A DNA stretch of 64,000 nucleotides from Frigidibacter sp. (GCF_030695035.1 NZ_JAUYTT010000001.1:62001-126000); one strand, 5' to 3'; positions 32,795-41,999 are shown, numbered from the stretch's first letter. The notes: generated by a model from the sequence alone, not told the origin. A program made the numbers and translations.

Positions 32795-33669
32795 AGCGCC
32801 GCCCGCCGCGCCCGCGCGAGGCTCCGCTCCCGCATCAGGGTGTAGAGCCCGCTGGCGATGACGATGGCGCTGCCGATCAGCGTGGCGGCATCGGGGCGTT
32901 CTGCAAAAACCAGCGTCCCGAGGATCATGGCGAACACCAGCCGCGTGTAGCGGAACGGGGTCACGACCGAGACATCGCCGATCCGCATCGCCGAGGTCAG
33001 CCAGTAATAGGCCGCCACCCCGAACAGCGTGGCCCCGGCAAGGTATCCCCAGTCGGTGGCGGTCGGCATCACCGCGCCGCCGCTGAAGGCCAGCATCACC
33101 GCGCCGGTCGGGATCAGCATCAGGAAGCCGTAGATCCCCAGTTGCACATTCGACAGCACCTTCGGTGCCGCCCGGGTGGCAAGGTCGCGCCCCGCGAAGC
33201 CAAGCGTTCCCAGCACGGCGAACAGCGAGGCCGCCTCGAACCCCGCAGCCCCGGGGCGCAGGATCACCATCACCCCGGCGAAGCCCACGAGGATCGCCAG
33301 CCAGCGCCGCCAGCCGACCTTCTCGCCAAACACCAGCGCCGCGCCAGCGACCACCACCAAGGGCGTCGCCTGCAGGATCGCGCTGGCGCTGGAGAGCGGC
33401 GTCAGCGCCAGCGCCAGCGTATAGCCAAGCCGCCCCAGCACCTCGAACACCGCCTTCAGGATCAAGGGCCGGCTCAGCAACGCCGGGTGGAACAGCGGCT
33501 CGCCCCGCCGCAGCGTCAGCAGAATGAAGCCGATCATCCCGCCAAGCCCGAACAGGATCAGGATCAGCCCCACCGGCAGCGCCTTCGAGGCGGCCTTGAT
33601 GAACATGTCCTCGATGGCGAACCCGGCCATGGCCGCCACCATCAGGATGCTGCCGCGCATGTTGTCCAT
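32791..33669 (-). CDS. EamA/DMT family transporter
   Basis: This 292-residue inner-membrane protein has about ten helices in two repeats, typical of the drug/metabolite transporter superfamily. The first repeat ends in ATPLVVVAGAALVFGEKVGWRRW and the second in TPFRYTRLVFAMILGTLVFAE. GGAGGA four bases before the ATG at 33669 fixes the start. The substrate cannot be predicted. Confidence 0.87.
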   Translation of the reverse strand: MDNMRGSILMVAAMAGFAIEDMFIKAASKALPVGLILILFGLGGMIGFILLTLRRGEPLFHPALLSRPLILKAVFEVLGRLGYTLALALTPLSSASAILQATPLVVVAGAALVFGEKVGWRRWLAILVGFAGVMVILRPGAAGFEAASLFAVLGTLGFAGRDLATRAAPKVLSNVQLGIYGFLMLIPTGAVMLAFSGGAVMPTATDWGYLAGATLFGVAAYYWLTSAMRIGDVSVVTPFRYTRLVFAMILGTLVFAERPDAATLIGSAIVIASGLYTLMRERSLARARRAAL

Positions 33670-33797
33670 CTGTCCTCCGGGGGGCTGCCGAGGCACCGTG
33701 ATACCGCTGCGACAAGGCCGGGGCCAGCCTTGGTTTTGCCCTTCCCCTCGTCCCCCGCCCCGCCTACCTTTCACGCCGCATAGCAGCGGAGGCAGGC

Positions 33798-34679
33798 ATG
33801 GACACGGTGATCGGGGTGATCGGCGGCTCGGGGCTCTACGAGATCGCGGGGCTGGAGGACGCCGAGTGGGTCAGCGTGGAAACCCCCTGGGGCACGCCCT
33901 CTGACCAGATCCTGACCGGGCGGCTGGACGGGGTGGCGATGGCCTTCCTGCCCCGGCACGGGCGCGGCCATGTGCATTCCCCCACGACCGTCCCCTACCG
34001 CGCCAATATCGACGCGCTGAAGCGGCTGGGGGTGACCGATATCATCTCCGTCTCCGCCTGCGGGTCGTTCCGCGAGGAGATGGCGCCGGGCGACTTCGTG
34101 GTGGTGGACCAGTTCATCGACCGCACCTTCGCCCGCGAGAAGTCGTTCTTCGGCACCGGCTGCGTCGGCCATGTCAGCGTCGCCCATCCGGTCTGCCCGC
34201 GGCTGTCCGCCGCCTGCCTCGCCGCGGGGCGCGACCTCGGCCTGCGGATGCATGACGGCGGCACCTATCTGGCGATGGAGGGGCCGCAATTCTCCACCCT
34301 CGCCGAAAGCCGGATGTACCGGGCCTGGGGCTGCGACGTGATCGGCATGACCAACATGCCCGAGGCGAAACTCGCCCGCGAGGCAGAGCTTTGCTATGCC
34401 AGCGTAGCGATGATCACCGATTACGACAGCTGGCATCCGGACCATGGCGCGGTGGACATTACCCAGATCATTCAGACGCTTGGGCAGAACGCCGACCACG
34501 CCCGCAACCTCGTCGCGCGCCTGCCCGCGCTGCTGGGGGCGATGCGCGAGCCCTGCCCGCATGGCTGCGACCGGGCGCTGGACTACGCGATCATGACAGC
34601 GCCCGAGAAGCGAGACCCGGCGCTGCTGGCGCGGCTGGATGCGGTGGCGGGACGGGTGCTGGGGGCAGCGCCCGCCTGA
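33798..34679 (+). CDS. mtnP: S-methyl-5'-thioadenosine phosphorylase
   Basis: This 293-residue enzyme cleaves methylthioadenosine (from polyamine or homoserine-lactone synthesis) to adenine and methylthioribose-1-phosphate. It has the phosphate-binding GVIGGSGLYEI start and PRHGRGHVHSPTTVPYRANI. It also has SACGSFREEMAPGDFVVVDQFIDRT, MEGPQFSTLAESRMYR and GMTNMPEAKLAREAELCYASVAMITDYD with the base-specific residues. The adenine it makes could be recycled by apt (43971-44507), often clustered with mtnP in this order of bacteria. Confidence 0.94.
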   Translation: MDTVIGVIGGSGLYEIAGLEDAEWVSVETPWGTPSDQILTGRLDGVAMAFLPRHGRGHVHSPTTVPYRANIDALKRLGVTDIISVSACGSFREEMAPGDFVVVDQFIDRTFAREKSFFGTGCVGHVSVAHPVCPRLSAACLAAGRDLGLRMHDGGTYLAMEGPQFSTLAESRMYRAWGCDVIGMTNMPEAKLAREAELCYASVAMITDYDSWHPDHGAVDITQIIQTLGQNADHARNLVARLPALLGAMREPCPHGCDRALDYAIMTAPEKRDPALLARLDAVAGRVLGAAPA

Positions 34680-34761
34680 ACGGCGGCACCACGCCCCCTT
34701 GTGCCGGGCAACAGAAGGGTCCGGCACGAGGCCGCAGAGCGCCTTGGCAAGACGGGCGAGA

Positions 34762-35394
34762 TCACCGCAGCCGCGGCGATTTCCTGCGCGACTCGACCCC
34801 ATGCACCGTCAGGAACATCGCGGTCGCCGTCTCAAGGTTCGACTGGATCACCGCCTCGTCAATCTTGTCATTGAAGCCCCACATCGCGCGCTCCAGCAGC
34901 TTGCGCTCGCAGAGGGATTTGAACGTCCAGGCGGCATCGACGGGGTCGTCCAGCTGCAGCCAGCCGCGATCTTCGGCGGCGCGCAGCGTGCGCTCGACCA
35001 GCTCGATCACCTGACTGGGCCCGTTGGCGAAATAGATCTCCAGCAGCTCGGGAAACCGCACAGCCTCGGCCACGACCAGCCGGTTCACTTCGATCACTCC
35101 GGGTGACAGGATGATCGACAGATAGAAGCGGCCAAGGGCATTGAGGCTTTCGGCGCAATCACTTGTCAGCGGAAAGTCCTGCCCCAGAAGGTCGCGGTGA
35201 CCCGCGCCCTGGGCCACAACATAATCGGCAAAAATCTGAACCTTATCCGTGAAATAGCGGTAGAGCGTCGCCTTCGACGCTCCCGCCTCGGCCGCGATCA
35301 TCGCCATGCTGGTGCCGGCATAGCCCTGCAGGGCGAACATGCGCCCGGCTGCCGCCACGATCTCGGCCCGCTTCTCTTCGGTCAGAACTCTCAT
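34762..35394 (-). CDS. TetR family transcriptional regulator
   Basis: The product has 210 residues. The N-terminal helix-turn-helix (IVAAAGRMFALQGYAGTSMAMIAAEAGASKATLYRYF, read in two parts at about residues 10-47) is a standard TetR domain. The C-terminal helices form the ligand pocket. It is divergent from the carotenoid-oxygenase operon across a 97-bp gap that holds a near-perfect 30-bp palindrome overlapping the likely -10 box. It probably represses that operon, with an aromatic compound as inducer. Confidence 0.88.
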   Translation of the reverse strand: MRVLTEEKRAEIVAAAGRMFALQGYAGTSMAMIAAEAGASKATLYRYFTDKVQIFADYVVAQGAGHRDLLGQDFPLTSDCAESLNALGRFYLSIILSPGVIEVNRLVVAEAVRFPELLEIYFANGPSQVIELVERTLRAAEDRGWLQLDDPVDAAWTFKSLCERKLLERAMWGFNDKIDEAVIQSNLETATAMFLTVHGVESRRKSPRLR

Positions 35395-35429
35395 GCCACC
35401 CCGATACCGGAGGCCCCCGAAAAGTCAAC

Positions 35430-35457
35430 TTGACGATTCGCGGATTTGGTCCATAAC
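35430..35457 (+). promoter_or_regulatory. Sigma70-type promoter of the stilbene/aromatic operon
   Basis: TTGACG (35430-35435), a 16-base spacer and CATAAC (35452-35457) fit -35 and -10 boxes. The -10 lies inside the left arm of the palindrome at 35451-35480, so a bound TetR protein would block it. Confidence 0.5.
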
Positions 35458-35480
35458 GAAACCAAGCGGTATCGTTATGG
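35451..35480. promoter_or_regulatory. Near-perfect 30-bp palindrome, candidate TetR operator
   Basis: CCATAACGA and TCGTTATGG are perfect 9-base arms. Inside them ACC and GGT pair as well, leaving one mismatched pair and a 4-base centre. It ends at the ribosome site (GGGAGGAG) of the carotenoid oxygenase gene and overlaps the -10 box. Confidence 0.65.
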
Positions 35481-35491
35481 GAGGAGACATG

Positions 35492-36949
35492 ATGACGCAC
35501 CCCTTTCCGGCAACCCCGGAGTTCTCGGGCTCGCTCTATCGTCCGTCACGGTTCGAAGGCAGCGTCTTCGACCTCGAAGTCGAAGGCCAGGTGCCCGAAA
35601 GCCTGAACGGCACGTTCTTTCAGGTGGCCCCTGATCCGCAATTCCCGCCGATGCGCGGCAATGACATCTTCTTCAACGGCGATGGCGCGGTTCATGCCTT
35701 CCGCTTCGGCAAGGGCCGGGTGGATTTCCAGCGCCGCTATGTGATGACCGACCGGCTGAAGGCGCAGCGGGCCGAGCGCGAGTCGCTGTTCGGCCTCTAC
35801 CGCAACGCCTTCACCAACGATGTCCGGGCGGACGGCGTTCATATGGGCACCGCCAACACCAACGTCGTGCAGCACAACGGCCTGCTGCTGGCACTGAAGG
35901 AAGACAGCCCGCCCTATGCGATGGACCCGGTCACGCTGGAGACCCACGGGCTCTATGATTTCGACGGCCAGATGACCAGCCCGACCTTCACCGCCCATCC
36001 CAAGTTCGACCCCGAGACCGGCGCCCTGCTGTGCTTTGGCTATGAGGCGAAGGGCGAGGCGACGCCGGATATCGTCTATTACGAGATCGACAGGCACGGG
36101 CGCAAACAGCGCGAGGTCTGGATCCGCGGGCCCTATGCCGCGATGATCCATGACTTCGCGGTGACCGAGAATTACGTGATCTTCCCGCTGATGCCGCTGA
36201 CCTCGGATCTGGAGCGGATGAAGAACGGCGGCAACCATTTCGAATGGCAGCCGGGGCTGGAGCAGACCTTTGGCGTGCTGCCGCGGGATGGGGACGGGCG
36301 CGACGTGCGCTGGTTCACCGCGCCCAACGGCTTTCAGGGCCACACGCTGAACGCCTTCGACGATGGCAAGGGCCGCATCATTGTCGACATGCCGGTGACG
36401 GATGGCAATATCTTCTACTTCTTCCCGCAGTCGGATGGCCTTGTGCCGCCGCCCGAAACCCTGTCCTCGCGGATGATGCGCTGGACCTTCGACATGAACC
36501 GGCCGGGCAATGGCCTGACCATGGTGCCGCTGACCGATTTCGCCTGCGAGTTCCCGAAAAGCGATGACCGCTATTCGGGGCGCGAGTATCGGCACGGCTT
36601 TGTCATCGGCATGGACATGACGCGGCCCTTCGATTTTGAGCGTCTCGGCGCGCCGCCCTTCCAGTTCTTCAACCTGCTGTCGCATATCGACGTGGCGACG
36701 CAGAAAGCGAAATCGTGGTTCGCCGACGCCCAGACCTGCTTCCAGGAGCCGGTCTTCGTGCCGAAATCGGCCGATGCGCCGGAAGGCGAGGGCTGGGTGA
36801 TCGCGCTGGCCAACCGGCTGGTAGAGCGCGAGACCGATCTGGTGATCCTTGATGCCCAGCATATCGACGAAGGCCCCGTCGCCACGGTGCATCTGCCGAT
36901 GCGCCTGCGCATGTCGCTGCATGGCAGCTGGGTGCCCGCCGCCGCCTGA
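35492..36949 (+). CDS. Carotenoid oxygenase family protein, likely stilbene/isoeugenol-type cleaving dioxygenase
   Basis: The product has 485 residues of the carotenoid/lignostilbene cleavage dioxygenase family. The four iron-binding His lie in TAHPKFD, MIHDFAVT, QGHTLNAF and the C-terminal LHGSWVP. The N-terminal GTFFQVAPDPQFPP and DGDGAVHAFRF marks are also present. There is no signal peptide. GGGAGGAG lies upstream; an ATG three bases earlier is also possible. The family cuts a C=C bond to two aldehydes. The downstream aldehyde dehydrogenase and nearby pobA make a lignostilbene- or isoeugenol-type substrate more likely than a carotenoid. ALKEDSPPY may hold the Lys that contacts the phenol in stilbene enzymes, which I infer from memory of the family. 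Confidence 0.85.
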   Translation: MTHPFPATPEFSGSLYRPSRFEGSVFDLEVEGQVPESLNGTFFQVAPDPQFPPMRGNDIFFNGDGAVHAFRFGKGRVDFQRRYVMTDRLKAQRAERESLFGLYRNAFTNDVRADGVHMGTANTNVVQHNGLLLALKEDSPPYAMDPVTLETHGLYDFDGQMTSPTFTAHPKFDPETGALLCFGYEAKGEATPDIVYYEIDRHGRKQREVWIRGPYAAMIHDFAVTENYVIFPLMPLTSDLERMKNGGNHFEWQPGLEQTFGVLPRDGDGRDVRWFTAPNGFQGHTLNAFDDGKGRIIVDMPVTDGNIFYFFPQSDGLVPPPETLSSRMMRWTFDMNRPGNGLTMVPLTDFACEFPKSDDRYSGREYRHGFVIGMDMTRPFDFERLGAPPFQFFNLLSHIDVATQKAKSWFADAQTCFQEPVFVPKSADAPEGEGWVIALANRLVERETDLVILDAQHIDEGPVATVHLPMRLRMSLHGSWVPAAA

Positions 36950-36955
36950 TCCGGG

Positions 36956-36976
36956 GCGCCCGCGGGAGGCGGGCGC
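36956..36976 (+). terminator. Intercistronic GC hairpin after the dioxygenase gene
   Basis: GCGCCCGC, loop GGGAG, GCGGGCGC is a perfect 8-bp stem followed by a pyrimidine-rich stretch. It lies in the 139-base gap before the aldehyde dehydrogenase gene and may attenuate or stabilise the message. Confidence 0.4.
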
Positions 36977-37088
36977 TCTCCCTCTCTGGCAGGCCCCCGC
37001 GCGAAGCGCCGATCCCGCCTGCAAGCCTGCCCGCCGATCCGCACCCGGATCGCAGGCAGCCCGACCATATAAAACGGAGGAGTCCCCC

Positions 37089-38552
37089 ATGAAAGACACC
37101 ACAACCAGTGCCGCGGCCTACGCCGATTTCACCGGCCAGTATATCGACGGGGCATGGTGCGATGGCAGCGCCGGCACCGTGCTGCGCGACACCAACCCCT
37201 TCAACGATAACCTGCTGACCGAGATCACGCAGGCCGGCACCCGGGATCTGGACCGCGCCTTTGCCGCCGCCAAGGCGGCGCAGGTGGCCTGGGCCGCAAC
37301 GCCTCCCGGCGTGCGGGCCGAGGTCTTCCGCCGGGCGCGCGAGATCATGGGCCGCCGCAAGGATGAGGTCATCGACTGGCTGATCCGCGAATCCGGCTCC
37401 ACCCGCATCAAGGCCGAGGTGGAGTTCGGGGCGACGCGCGAGGGCATGGCAGAGGCCGCCTCGATGCCCTACCTGATGCACGGCTCGATCATGCCCGTGG
37501 ACCATCCCGGCAAGGAGGCTCGGGTCTACCGCAAGCCCATCGGGGTGATCGGCGTCATCAGCCCCTGGAACTTCCCGCTGCACCTGTCGAACCGTTCCGT
37601 CGCGCCGGCGCTGGCGCTTGGCAATGCGGTGGTGCTGAAACCGGCCAGCGACACGCCGGTGACGGGCGGGCTGCTGCTGGCGAAGATCTATGAGGAGGCC
37701 GGTCTGCCGCCGGGCCTGCTGAACGTGGTGATCGGCGCGGGCTCGGTCATCGGCGATGCCTTCTGCGCCCATCCCGCGCCGCGCGTCATCAGCTTCACCG
37801 GATCGACCGCCATTGGCCAGCATATCGCGCAGGTCGCCGCCGGATCCACGCGGCTGAAACGGCTGGGGCTGGAGCTGGGTGGCAACGCCCCGCTGGTGGT
37901 GCTGGACGATGCCGACATGGGCATCGCGGTCAAGGCCGCGCTGGTGGGCCGCTTCTTCCACCAGGGCCAGATCTGCATGAGCACCAACCGGATCATCGTG
38001 GCCGACCCGCTTTATGACGGCTTCGTCGAGGCGCTGACCGGCGCCGTCAAGACCATCAAGTTCGGCGATCCGTCGGACCCCGAGGTGATGGTCGGCCCGC
38101 TGTGCAACGACACGCAGGTTCGCAGCGTCACCGGCCTGATCGCCGCCGCCCGCGAGGCAGGCTTCCGCGCCTGCGTCGAGGGCGAGGTGCAGGGCCGGGT
38201 GGTGCCGCCGCATCTCTTTGCCGATGTCACCAACGACTCGGTCTTCGCGCAGACCGAGATCTTCGGGCCGTTGGCCCCGGTCATCCGCGCCCGGGACGAG
38301 GAGGACGCCCTGCGTATGGCGAATGACACCGAATATGGCCTGTCGAGCGCGATCATAACCGGCAACGAGGCGCGGGGGCTGGCCTTCGCCAACCGCATCG
38401 AGGCCGGGATGACGCATATCAACGACATCACCATCCACGACTACCCGCATGTGATGTTCGGCGGCGAGAAGAACTCGGGCCTTGGCCGCTTCAACGGCCA
38501 TTGGATCATCGACGAATTCACCACCGACCACCTTGTCACGCTCCAGCGCTGA
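37089..38552 (+). CDS. Aldehyde dehydrogenase, probably aromatic aldehyde (vanillin/4-hydroxybenzaldehyde type)
   Basis: This 487-residue NAD(P)-dependent aldehyde dehydrogenase has SPWNFPLHL with the oxyanion Asn, FTGSTAIGQ for cofactor binding, and the catalytic Glu in LELGGNAP. The catalytic Cys is in HQGQICMSTNR, and the C-terminal MFGGEKNSGLGRF is also present. HQGQICMSTNR and the overall pattern resemble vanillin/benzaldehyde dehydrogenases. ACGGAGGA before the ATG gives a strong start. By position it should oxidise the aldehyde released by the upstream dioxygenase to the acid, for example 4-hydroxybenzaldehyde to 4-hydroxybenzoate. Confidence 0.9.
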   Translation: MKDTTTSAAAYADFTGQYIDGAWCDGSAGTVLRDTNPFNDNLLTEITQAGTRDLDRAFAAAKAAQVAWAATPPGVRAEVFRRAREIMGRRKDEVIDWLIRESGSTRIKAEVEFGATREGMAEAASMPYLMHGSIMPVDHPGKEARVYRKPIGVIGVISPWNFPLHLSNRSVAPALALGNAVVLKPASDTPVTGGLLLAKIYEEAGLPPGLLNVVIGAGSVIGDAFCAHPAPRVISFTGSTAIGQHIAQVAAGSTRLKRLGLELGGNAPLVVLDDADMGIAVKAALVGRFFHQGQICMSTNRIIVADPLYDGFVEALTGAVKTIKFGDPSDPEVMVGPLCNDTQVRSVTGLIAAAREAGFRACVEGEVQGRVVPPHLFADVTNDSVFAQTEIFGPLAPVIRARDEEDALRMANDTEYGLSSAIITGNEARGLAFANRIEAGMTHINDITIHDYPHVMFGGEKNSGLGRFNGHWIIDEFTTDHLVTLQR

Positions 38553-38566
38553 CCGCTGACGCCTAG

Positions 38567-38602
38567 CCGGTCGCCGCGAGGGAGAAGCGCGGCGACCGGT
38601 TT
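38567..38602 (+). terminator. Stem-loop between aldehyde dehydrogenase and MFS genes
   Basis: CCGGTCGCCGCG and CGCGGCGACCGG form a perfect 12-bp stem with a 9-base loop, followed by TTT. It lies 40 bases before the MFS start, so it may partly terminate or process the operon message. Confidence 0.5.
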
Positions 38603-38642
38603 CCAACATTTCAGAAATAGAGAATTTCTCGAGGGAGGAGAA

Positions 38643-39782
38643 ATGACTGCTTTGAACACGAAAGGGGCCTCTGCCGCGCTGGTCGCGGGGCATATGGCCG
38701 GAATGATCGACATGCCCGTGCTGCCGCTTTGGGTCGGCATCCTGATCGGCGGCTATGGGCTGCTGCCCGCACAGGCCGGGGCGCTGGTGACGCTGTTTCT
38801 GGGCGGCATCGTCATCTCGAGCCTGCTGCTGGCCCCGCTGTTCCACAAGGTACCGGCGCGTTGGCTGGTGCCGCTGGGATATGCGGTCAGCGCGGGATGC
38901 TTCTTCGCCATGGCGAGGGCCACCGGCTTTGCCGGGCTGGCGGCGCCGCATCTGATTGCGGGGCTGTTCACCGGCATGTCGCTGTCGGCCGTGCATGGCA
39001 GCATGGCGCGGACCGCCAACCCCCACCGCGTCTTCGCAATGGGCGGGATGGCACTCGGCGTCATCGCCATCGCCTTCTTCGCCGTGGTGCCGCCGCTGGT
39101 GGCGGCGCAGGGGCCGCAGGTGCTGTTTCTCGTGCTTGGCGGCATCATGCTGCTGGGGGCCGGGATCAACCTCGCGCTGTTCCCCGCCGAACTTGGCCGC
39201 GCGGTGCGTGCCGTGGCCAAGGTGCCGTTCGACCGGGCCGTCTGGTTCGCAATGCTCGGGATCCTGTGCATGGCTTTTGTGCAGGCGATGATCTTCTCCT
39301 TCGCCGAGCGGGTGGGGATCGACCGCGGCTTTGACCCCGAGCTGGTGCAGCGCACCCTGATCATCCAGGGCTTCGTCGCGGCCACCCCCAACATCCTTGC
39401 CGCGCTGCTGCAAAGCCGCTTGCGCCCGCTGCGCGTGGCAGTCGGCGGGGCAATCGGTCAGGCCGCCGTCGCCTGCGTGATCGTCTGGTCCAGCGGCTAC
39501 TCGGCCTATCTGGTCGGCGTCGTCTGCTTCTCGTTCGTGATGCTGTTCACGCACACCTTCGTCTTCGGCCATCTGGCCCGGATCGAGCCGACCGGCCGCG
39601 CCAATGCCGCGACCCCGGCGATGATCATGGCGGGGTCGGCCACCGCGCCGCTTCTGGGCGGGGTGCTGGTCCAGACGCTTGGCTATTCGTCGCTTGGCTT
39701 CGTCGCGCTGGCCTTCGCCGCCATCGCCGTCTTCGGCTTCAGCCAGTCCCGCCGCCAGGCCGCAATTCCGGTCACGGCGTAA
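38643..39782 (+). CDS. MFS transporter of the aromatic operon
   Basis: This 379-residue inner-membrane protein has about twelve helices. The N-terminal half shows a shortened loop 2-3 and the second half begins after the PFDRAVWFAMLGILCMAF helix. GGGAGGAG upstream gives a strong ribosome site. It lacks a clear family signature, but its place between the aldehyde dehydrogenase and an outer-membrane protein gene suggests uptake of the aromatic substrate or export of a product. Confidence 0.85.
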   Translation: MTALNTKGASAALVAGHMAGMIDMPVLPLWVGILIGGYGLLPAQAGALVTLFLGGIVISSLLLAPLFHKVPARWLVPLGYAVSAGCFFAMARATGFAGLAAPHLIAGLFTGMSLSAVHGSMARTANPHRVFAMGGMALGVIAIAFFAVVPPLVAAQGPQVLFLVLGGIMLLGAGINLALFPAELGRAVRAVAKVPFDRAVWFAMLGILCMAFVQAMIFSFAERVGIDRGFDPELVQRTLIIQGFVAATPNILAALLQSRLRPLRVAVGGAIGQAAVACVIVWSSGYSAYLVGVVCFSFVMLFTHTFVFGHLARIEPTGRANAATPAMIMAGSATAPLLGGVLVQTLGYSSLGFVALAFAAIAVFGFSQSRRQAAIPVTA

Positions 39783-39821
39783 CTCACCCGTTTTTCTATG
39801 TATTCCAGGGAGGACTACCTA

Positions 39822-40748
39822 ATGACACTCACCATCAGAAACCTTGCGGCCTGCGCCGCCCTCATCCTTGCCTCTGCCCAAGCCGGTTTGGCCTGGGAGC
39901 CGGGCGTGCCGACAGTCTTGCCGCCCGGCAACACCATGGGCGTTCCCGTCGGGGCGAACCCGCCTCCGGGCCTCTTCTTCAGCCTGCGCAGCGGCTATTG
40001 GGACGCGAAGCTCACCGACGGGGATGGCGACGATGCCGGGCAAAGCAACACGCTGGCCGATACCGCGCTGCAGTTCCACTGGGTCCCGGGGATCAAGATC
40101 CTCGGCGGCGACTACAAGGCGATGATCACCCTGCCGCTGATCTCGAACGACCAGACCCGCGAGGCCCCGTTCCCGCCGCCGCTGCAAGGCAGCGACAGCA
40201 GGTTCGCGCTTGGCAATATCGAGATTTCGCCCATCGGCCTGTCCTGGCAGATCCAGCCGGGGATCTTCGTCAGCAGCGGCCTCAGCATCTTCGCCCCGAC
40301 CGGCAAGTTCGATCCCGATGAGGCGGTCAATTCCGGGGGCGATTTCTGGACCTTCGCACCTTCGGTCGGCTACAGCTACCTGCGGGATGGCTGGAACGCC
40401 TCGGTTCATGCGACCTACTTCACCACCACCGAGAACCGCGAGAGCGACTACAAGTCGGGGGATGAAATCCTGATCAACGCCACCGCGCTGAAGGACATGG
40501 GCGGGTGGAGCGTCGGCCCCGTCGGCTACTGGCGCAAGCAGCTGACCGCGGATGACAACAATGGCACTTCCTATGGCGGCACCGTGTCGGGCAAGGCGGA
40601 GCAGCTTGGCCTCGGGATCGGCATGACGCGGCAGTTCGGCAAGGTCGAGGCGAACCTGAACATCACCGACGATGTGTATCTGCGCAATGCCGTCGGCGGC
40701 CCGAAACTGTGGCTGAACCTCTCGATGCCCCTCGGCGGGCGCGGCTGA
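39822..40748 (+). CDS. Outer-membrane transporter, SphA/phenol meta-pathway family
   Basis: The product has 308 residues, with signal peptide MTLTIRNLAACAALILASAQAGLA and then a beta-barrel rich in alternating polar and aromatic residues. It resembles the meta-pathway phenol-degradation family, with YKAMITLPLIS, PSVGYSYLRDGWNASVHATYF and a C-terminal LWLNLSMPLGGRG. Such proteins are found with aromatic-degradation genes and are thought to carry hydrophobic substrates across the outer membrane. AGGGAGGA eight bases upstream supports the ATG at 39822. A strong terminator ends the operon. Confidence 0.82.
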   Translation: MTLTIRNLAACAALILASAQAGLAWEPGVPTVLPPGNTMGVPVGANPPPGLFFSLRSGYWDAKLTDGDGDDAGQSNTLADTALQFHWVPGIKILGGDYKAMITLPLISNDQTREAPFPPPLQGSDSRFALGNIEISPIGLSWQIQPGIFVSSGLSIFAPTGKFDPDEAVNSGGDFWTFAPSVGYSYLRDGWNASVHATYFTTTENRESDYKSGDEILINATALKDMGGWSVGPVGYWRKQLTADDNNGTSYGGTVSGKAEQLGLGIGMTRQFGKVEANLNITDDVYLRNAVGGPKLWLNLSMPLGGRG

Positions 40749-40754
40749 CAAACA

Positions 40755-40785
40755 GGGGCGCGGCTGTTGCCGCGCCCCTTCATTC
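40755..40785. terminator. Intrinsic terminator of the aromatic operon
   Basis: GGGGCGCGGC, loop TGTT, GCCGCGCCCC is a perfect 10-bp stem followed by TTCATT, six bases after the last gene. It could also end transcription of the converging pobA. Confidence 0.75.
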
Positions 40786-40832
40786 AGAGTTTGTCGGCTC
40801 CCGGAGCCGGCCCCGGCCGCCAGCGCATAAGC

Positions 40833-41999
40833 TCAATAGGGTAGCCCTGTGTAGTTTTCGGCCATCAACCGGCGCGCCGTGTCCGACCGTTCGATCTGCG
40901 CCAGATCCGTGTCCTGCATCCGGCGGTCATAGGCGCTTGCATCGGGGAAGCGGTGCATCATCGTCGTCAGCGACCAGGAAAACCGCATCGCCTGCCAGAC
41001 GCGGGCCAAGGCGCGGTCCGAGTAAGCGTCAACCCCGTCGCTCTGCCCGTTCGCATAAAAGCCGCGCAACCCCTCCACCAGATAATGCACGTCCGAGGCG
41101 GCTAGGTTCAGCCCCTTCGCCCCCGTCGGCGGTACGATATGCGCTGCATCCCCGCATAGGAACAGCTTGCCCCAGCGCATCGGCTCGCTGACGAAACTGC
41201 GCAGGGGCGCGATGGATTTCTCGATGGACGGCCCAGTGACCAGACGCGCCGCCACCTCTGGCGGCAGCCGCAGGCGGAACTCGTCCCAGAACGCCTCATC
41301 CGTCCAGTCCTCGGGCCGGTCGGTCAGCGGCACCTGGATATAATGCCGCGACAGCACCGCGCTGCGCATCGAGGCAAGCGCAAAGCCGCGATCATGGCTG
41401 GCATAGATCAGTTCCGCATCCACCGGCGGGGTGCGCGACAGGATCCCAAGCCAGCCGAAGGGATAGACTTTCTCGAACTCCCGCCGCCGGTCTTCCGGGA
41501 TCGCCCTGCGGCTGACACCGTGGAACCCGTCGCATCCGGCGATGAAATCGCAGTCGATCCGGCCGGCAACGCCGTTCCGCATGAAAGTGACATGCGGCGT
41601 GCCCGTCAGATCGTGCAGCACCACATCCTCGACGTCATGCAGGATCGTCGCCCCGATCGCATCCTGCGCCTCATACAGGTCGCGCGTCACCTCGGTCTGG
41701 CCATAGACCATGACCTGCCGCCCGCAAGCCTGTTTGAAATCCACATGGAACATCCGCCCGTTCGAGGACAGATGGCAGCCGTCATGCAGCACGCCCTCGC
41801 GGTCCATCCGCGTGCCCGCCCCAGCCTCGCGCAGTAGATCGGCGGCGCCGGTCTCCAGCACGCCCGCGCGGATGCGCGACAGCACATGCTCGCGCCCCTT
41901 CCGCTCCAATACAACCGTCGCGATACCCGCCTTGTTCAGCAGCTGCGACAACAGCAGCCCCGATGGGCCGCCCCCGATAATGGCAACCTGTGCGCGCAT
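40833..41999 (-). CDS. pobA: 4-hydroxybenzoate 3-monooxygenase
   Basis: This 388-residue FAD enzyme turns 4-hydroxybenzoate into protocatechuate with NADPH and oxygen. It has the dinucleotide fold VAIIGGGPSGLLLSQLL, RIRAGVLE near residue 45, DCDFIAGCDGFHG (second FAD/NADPH motif) and FLCGDAAHIVPPTGAKGLNLA. Length and motifs are standard. It is divergent from an AraC-type gene, the usual arrangement for pobA and its regulator. The protocatechuate ring-cleavage genes are not in the window. Confidence 0.95.
   Translation of the reverse strand: MRAQVAIIGGGPSGLLLSQLLNKAGIATVVLERKGREHVLSRIRAGVLETGAADLLREAGAGTRMDREGVLHDGCHLSSNGRMFHVDFKQACGRQVMVYGQTEVTRDLYEAQDAIGATILHDVEDVVLHDLTGTPHVTFMRNGVAGRIDCDFIAGCDGFHGVSRRAIPEDRRREFEKVYPFGWLGILSRTPPVDAELIYASHDRGFALASMRSAVLSRHYIQVPLTDRPEDWTDEAFWDEFRLRLPPEVAARLVTGPSIEKSIAPLRSFVSEPMRWGKLFLCGDAAHIVPPTGAKGLNLAASDVHYLVEGLRGFYANGQSDGVDAYSDRALARVWQAMRFSWSLTTMMHRFPDASAYDRRMQDTDLAQIERSDTARRLMAENYTGLPY

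Noticed and set aside
36669-39572. A 967-codon open frame on the minus strand opposite the dioxygenase, aldehyde dehydrogenase and MFS genes
   Set aside because: It is antisense to three well-recognised genes and its product is rich in His, Arg, Gln, Asp and Gly without any domain, the usual shadow of GC-rich coding DNA.
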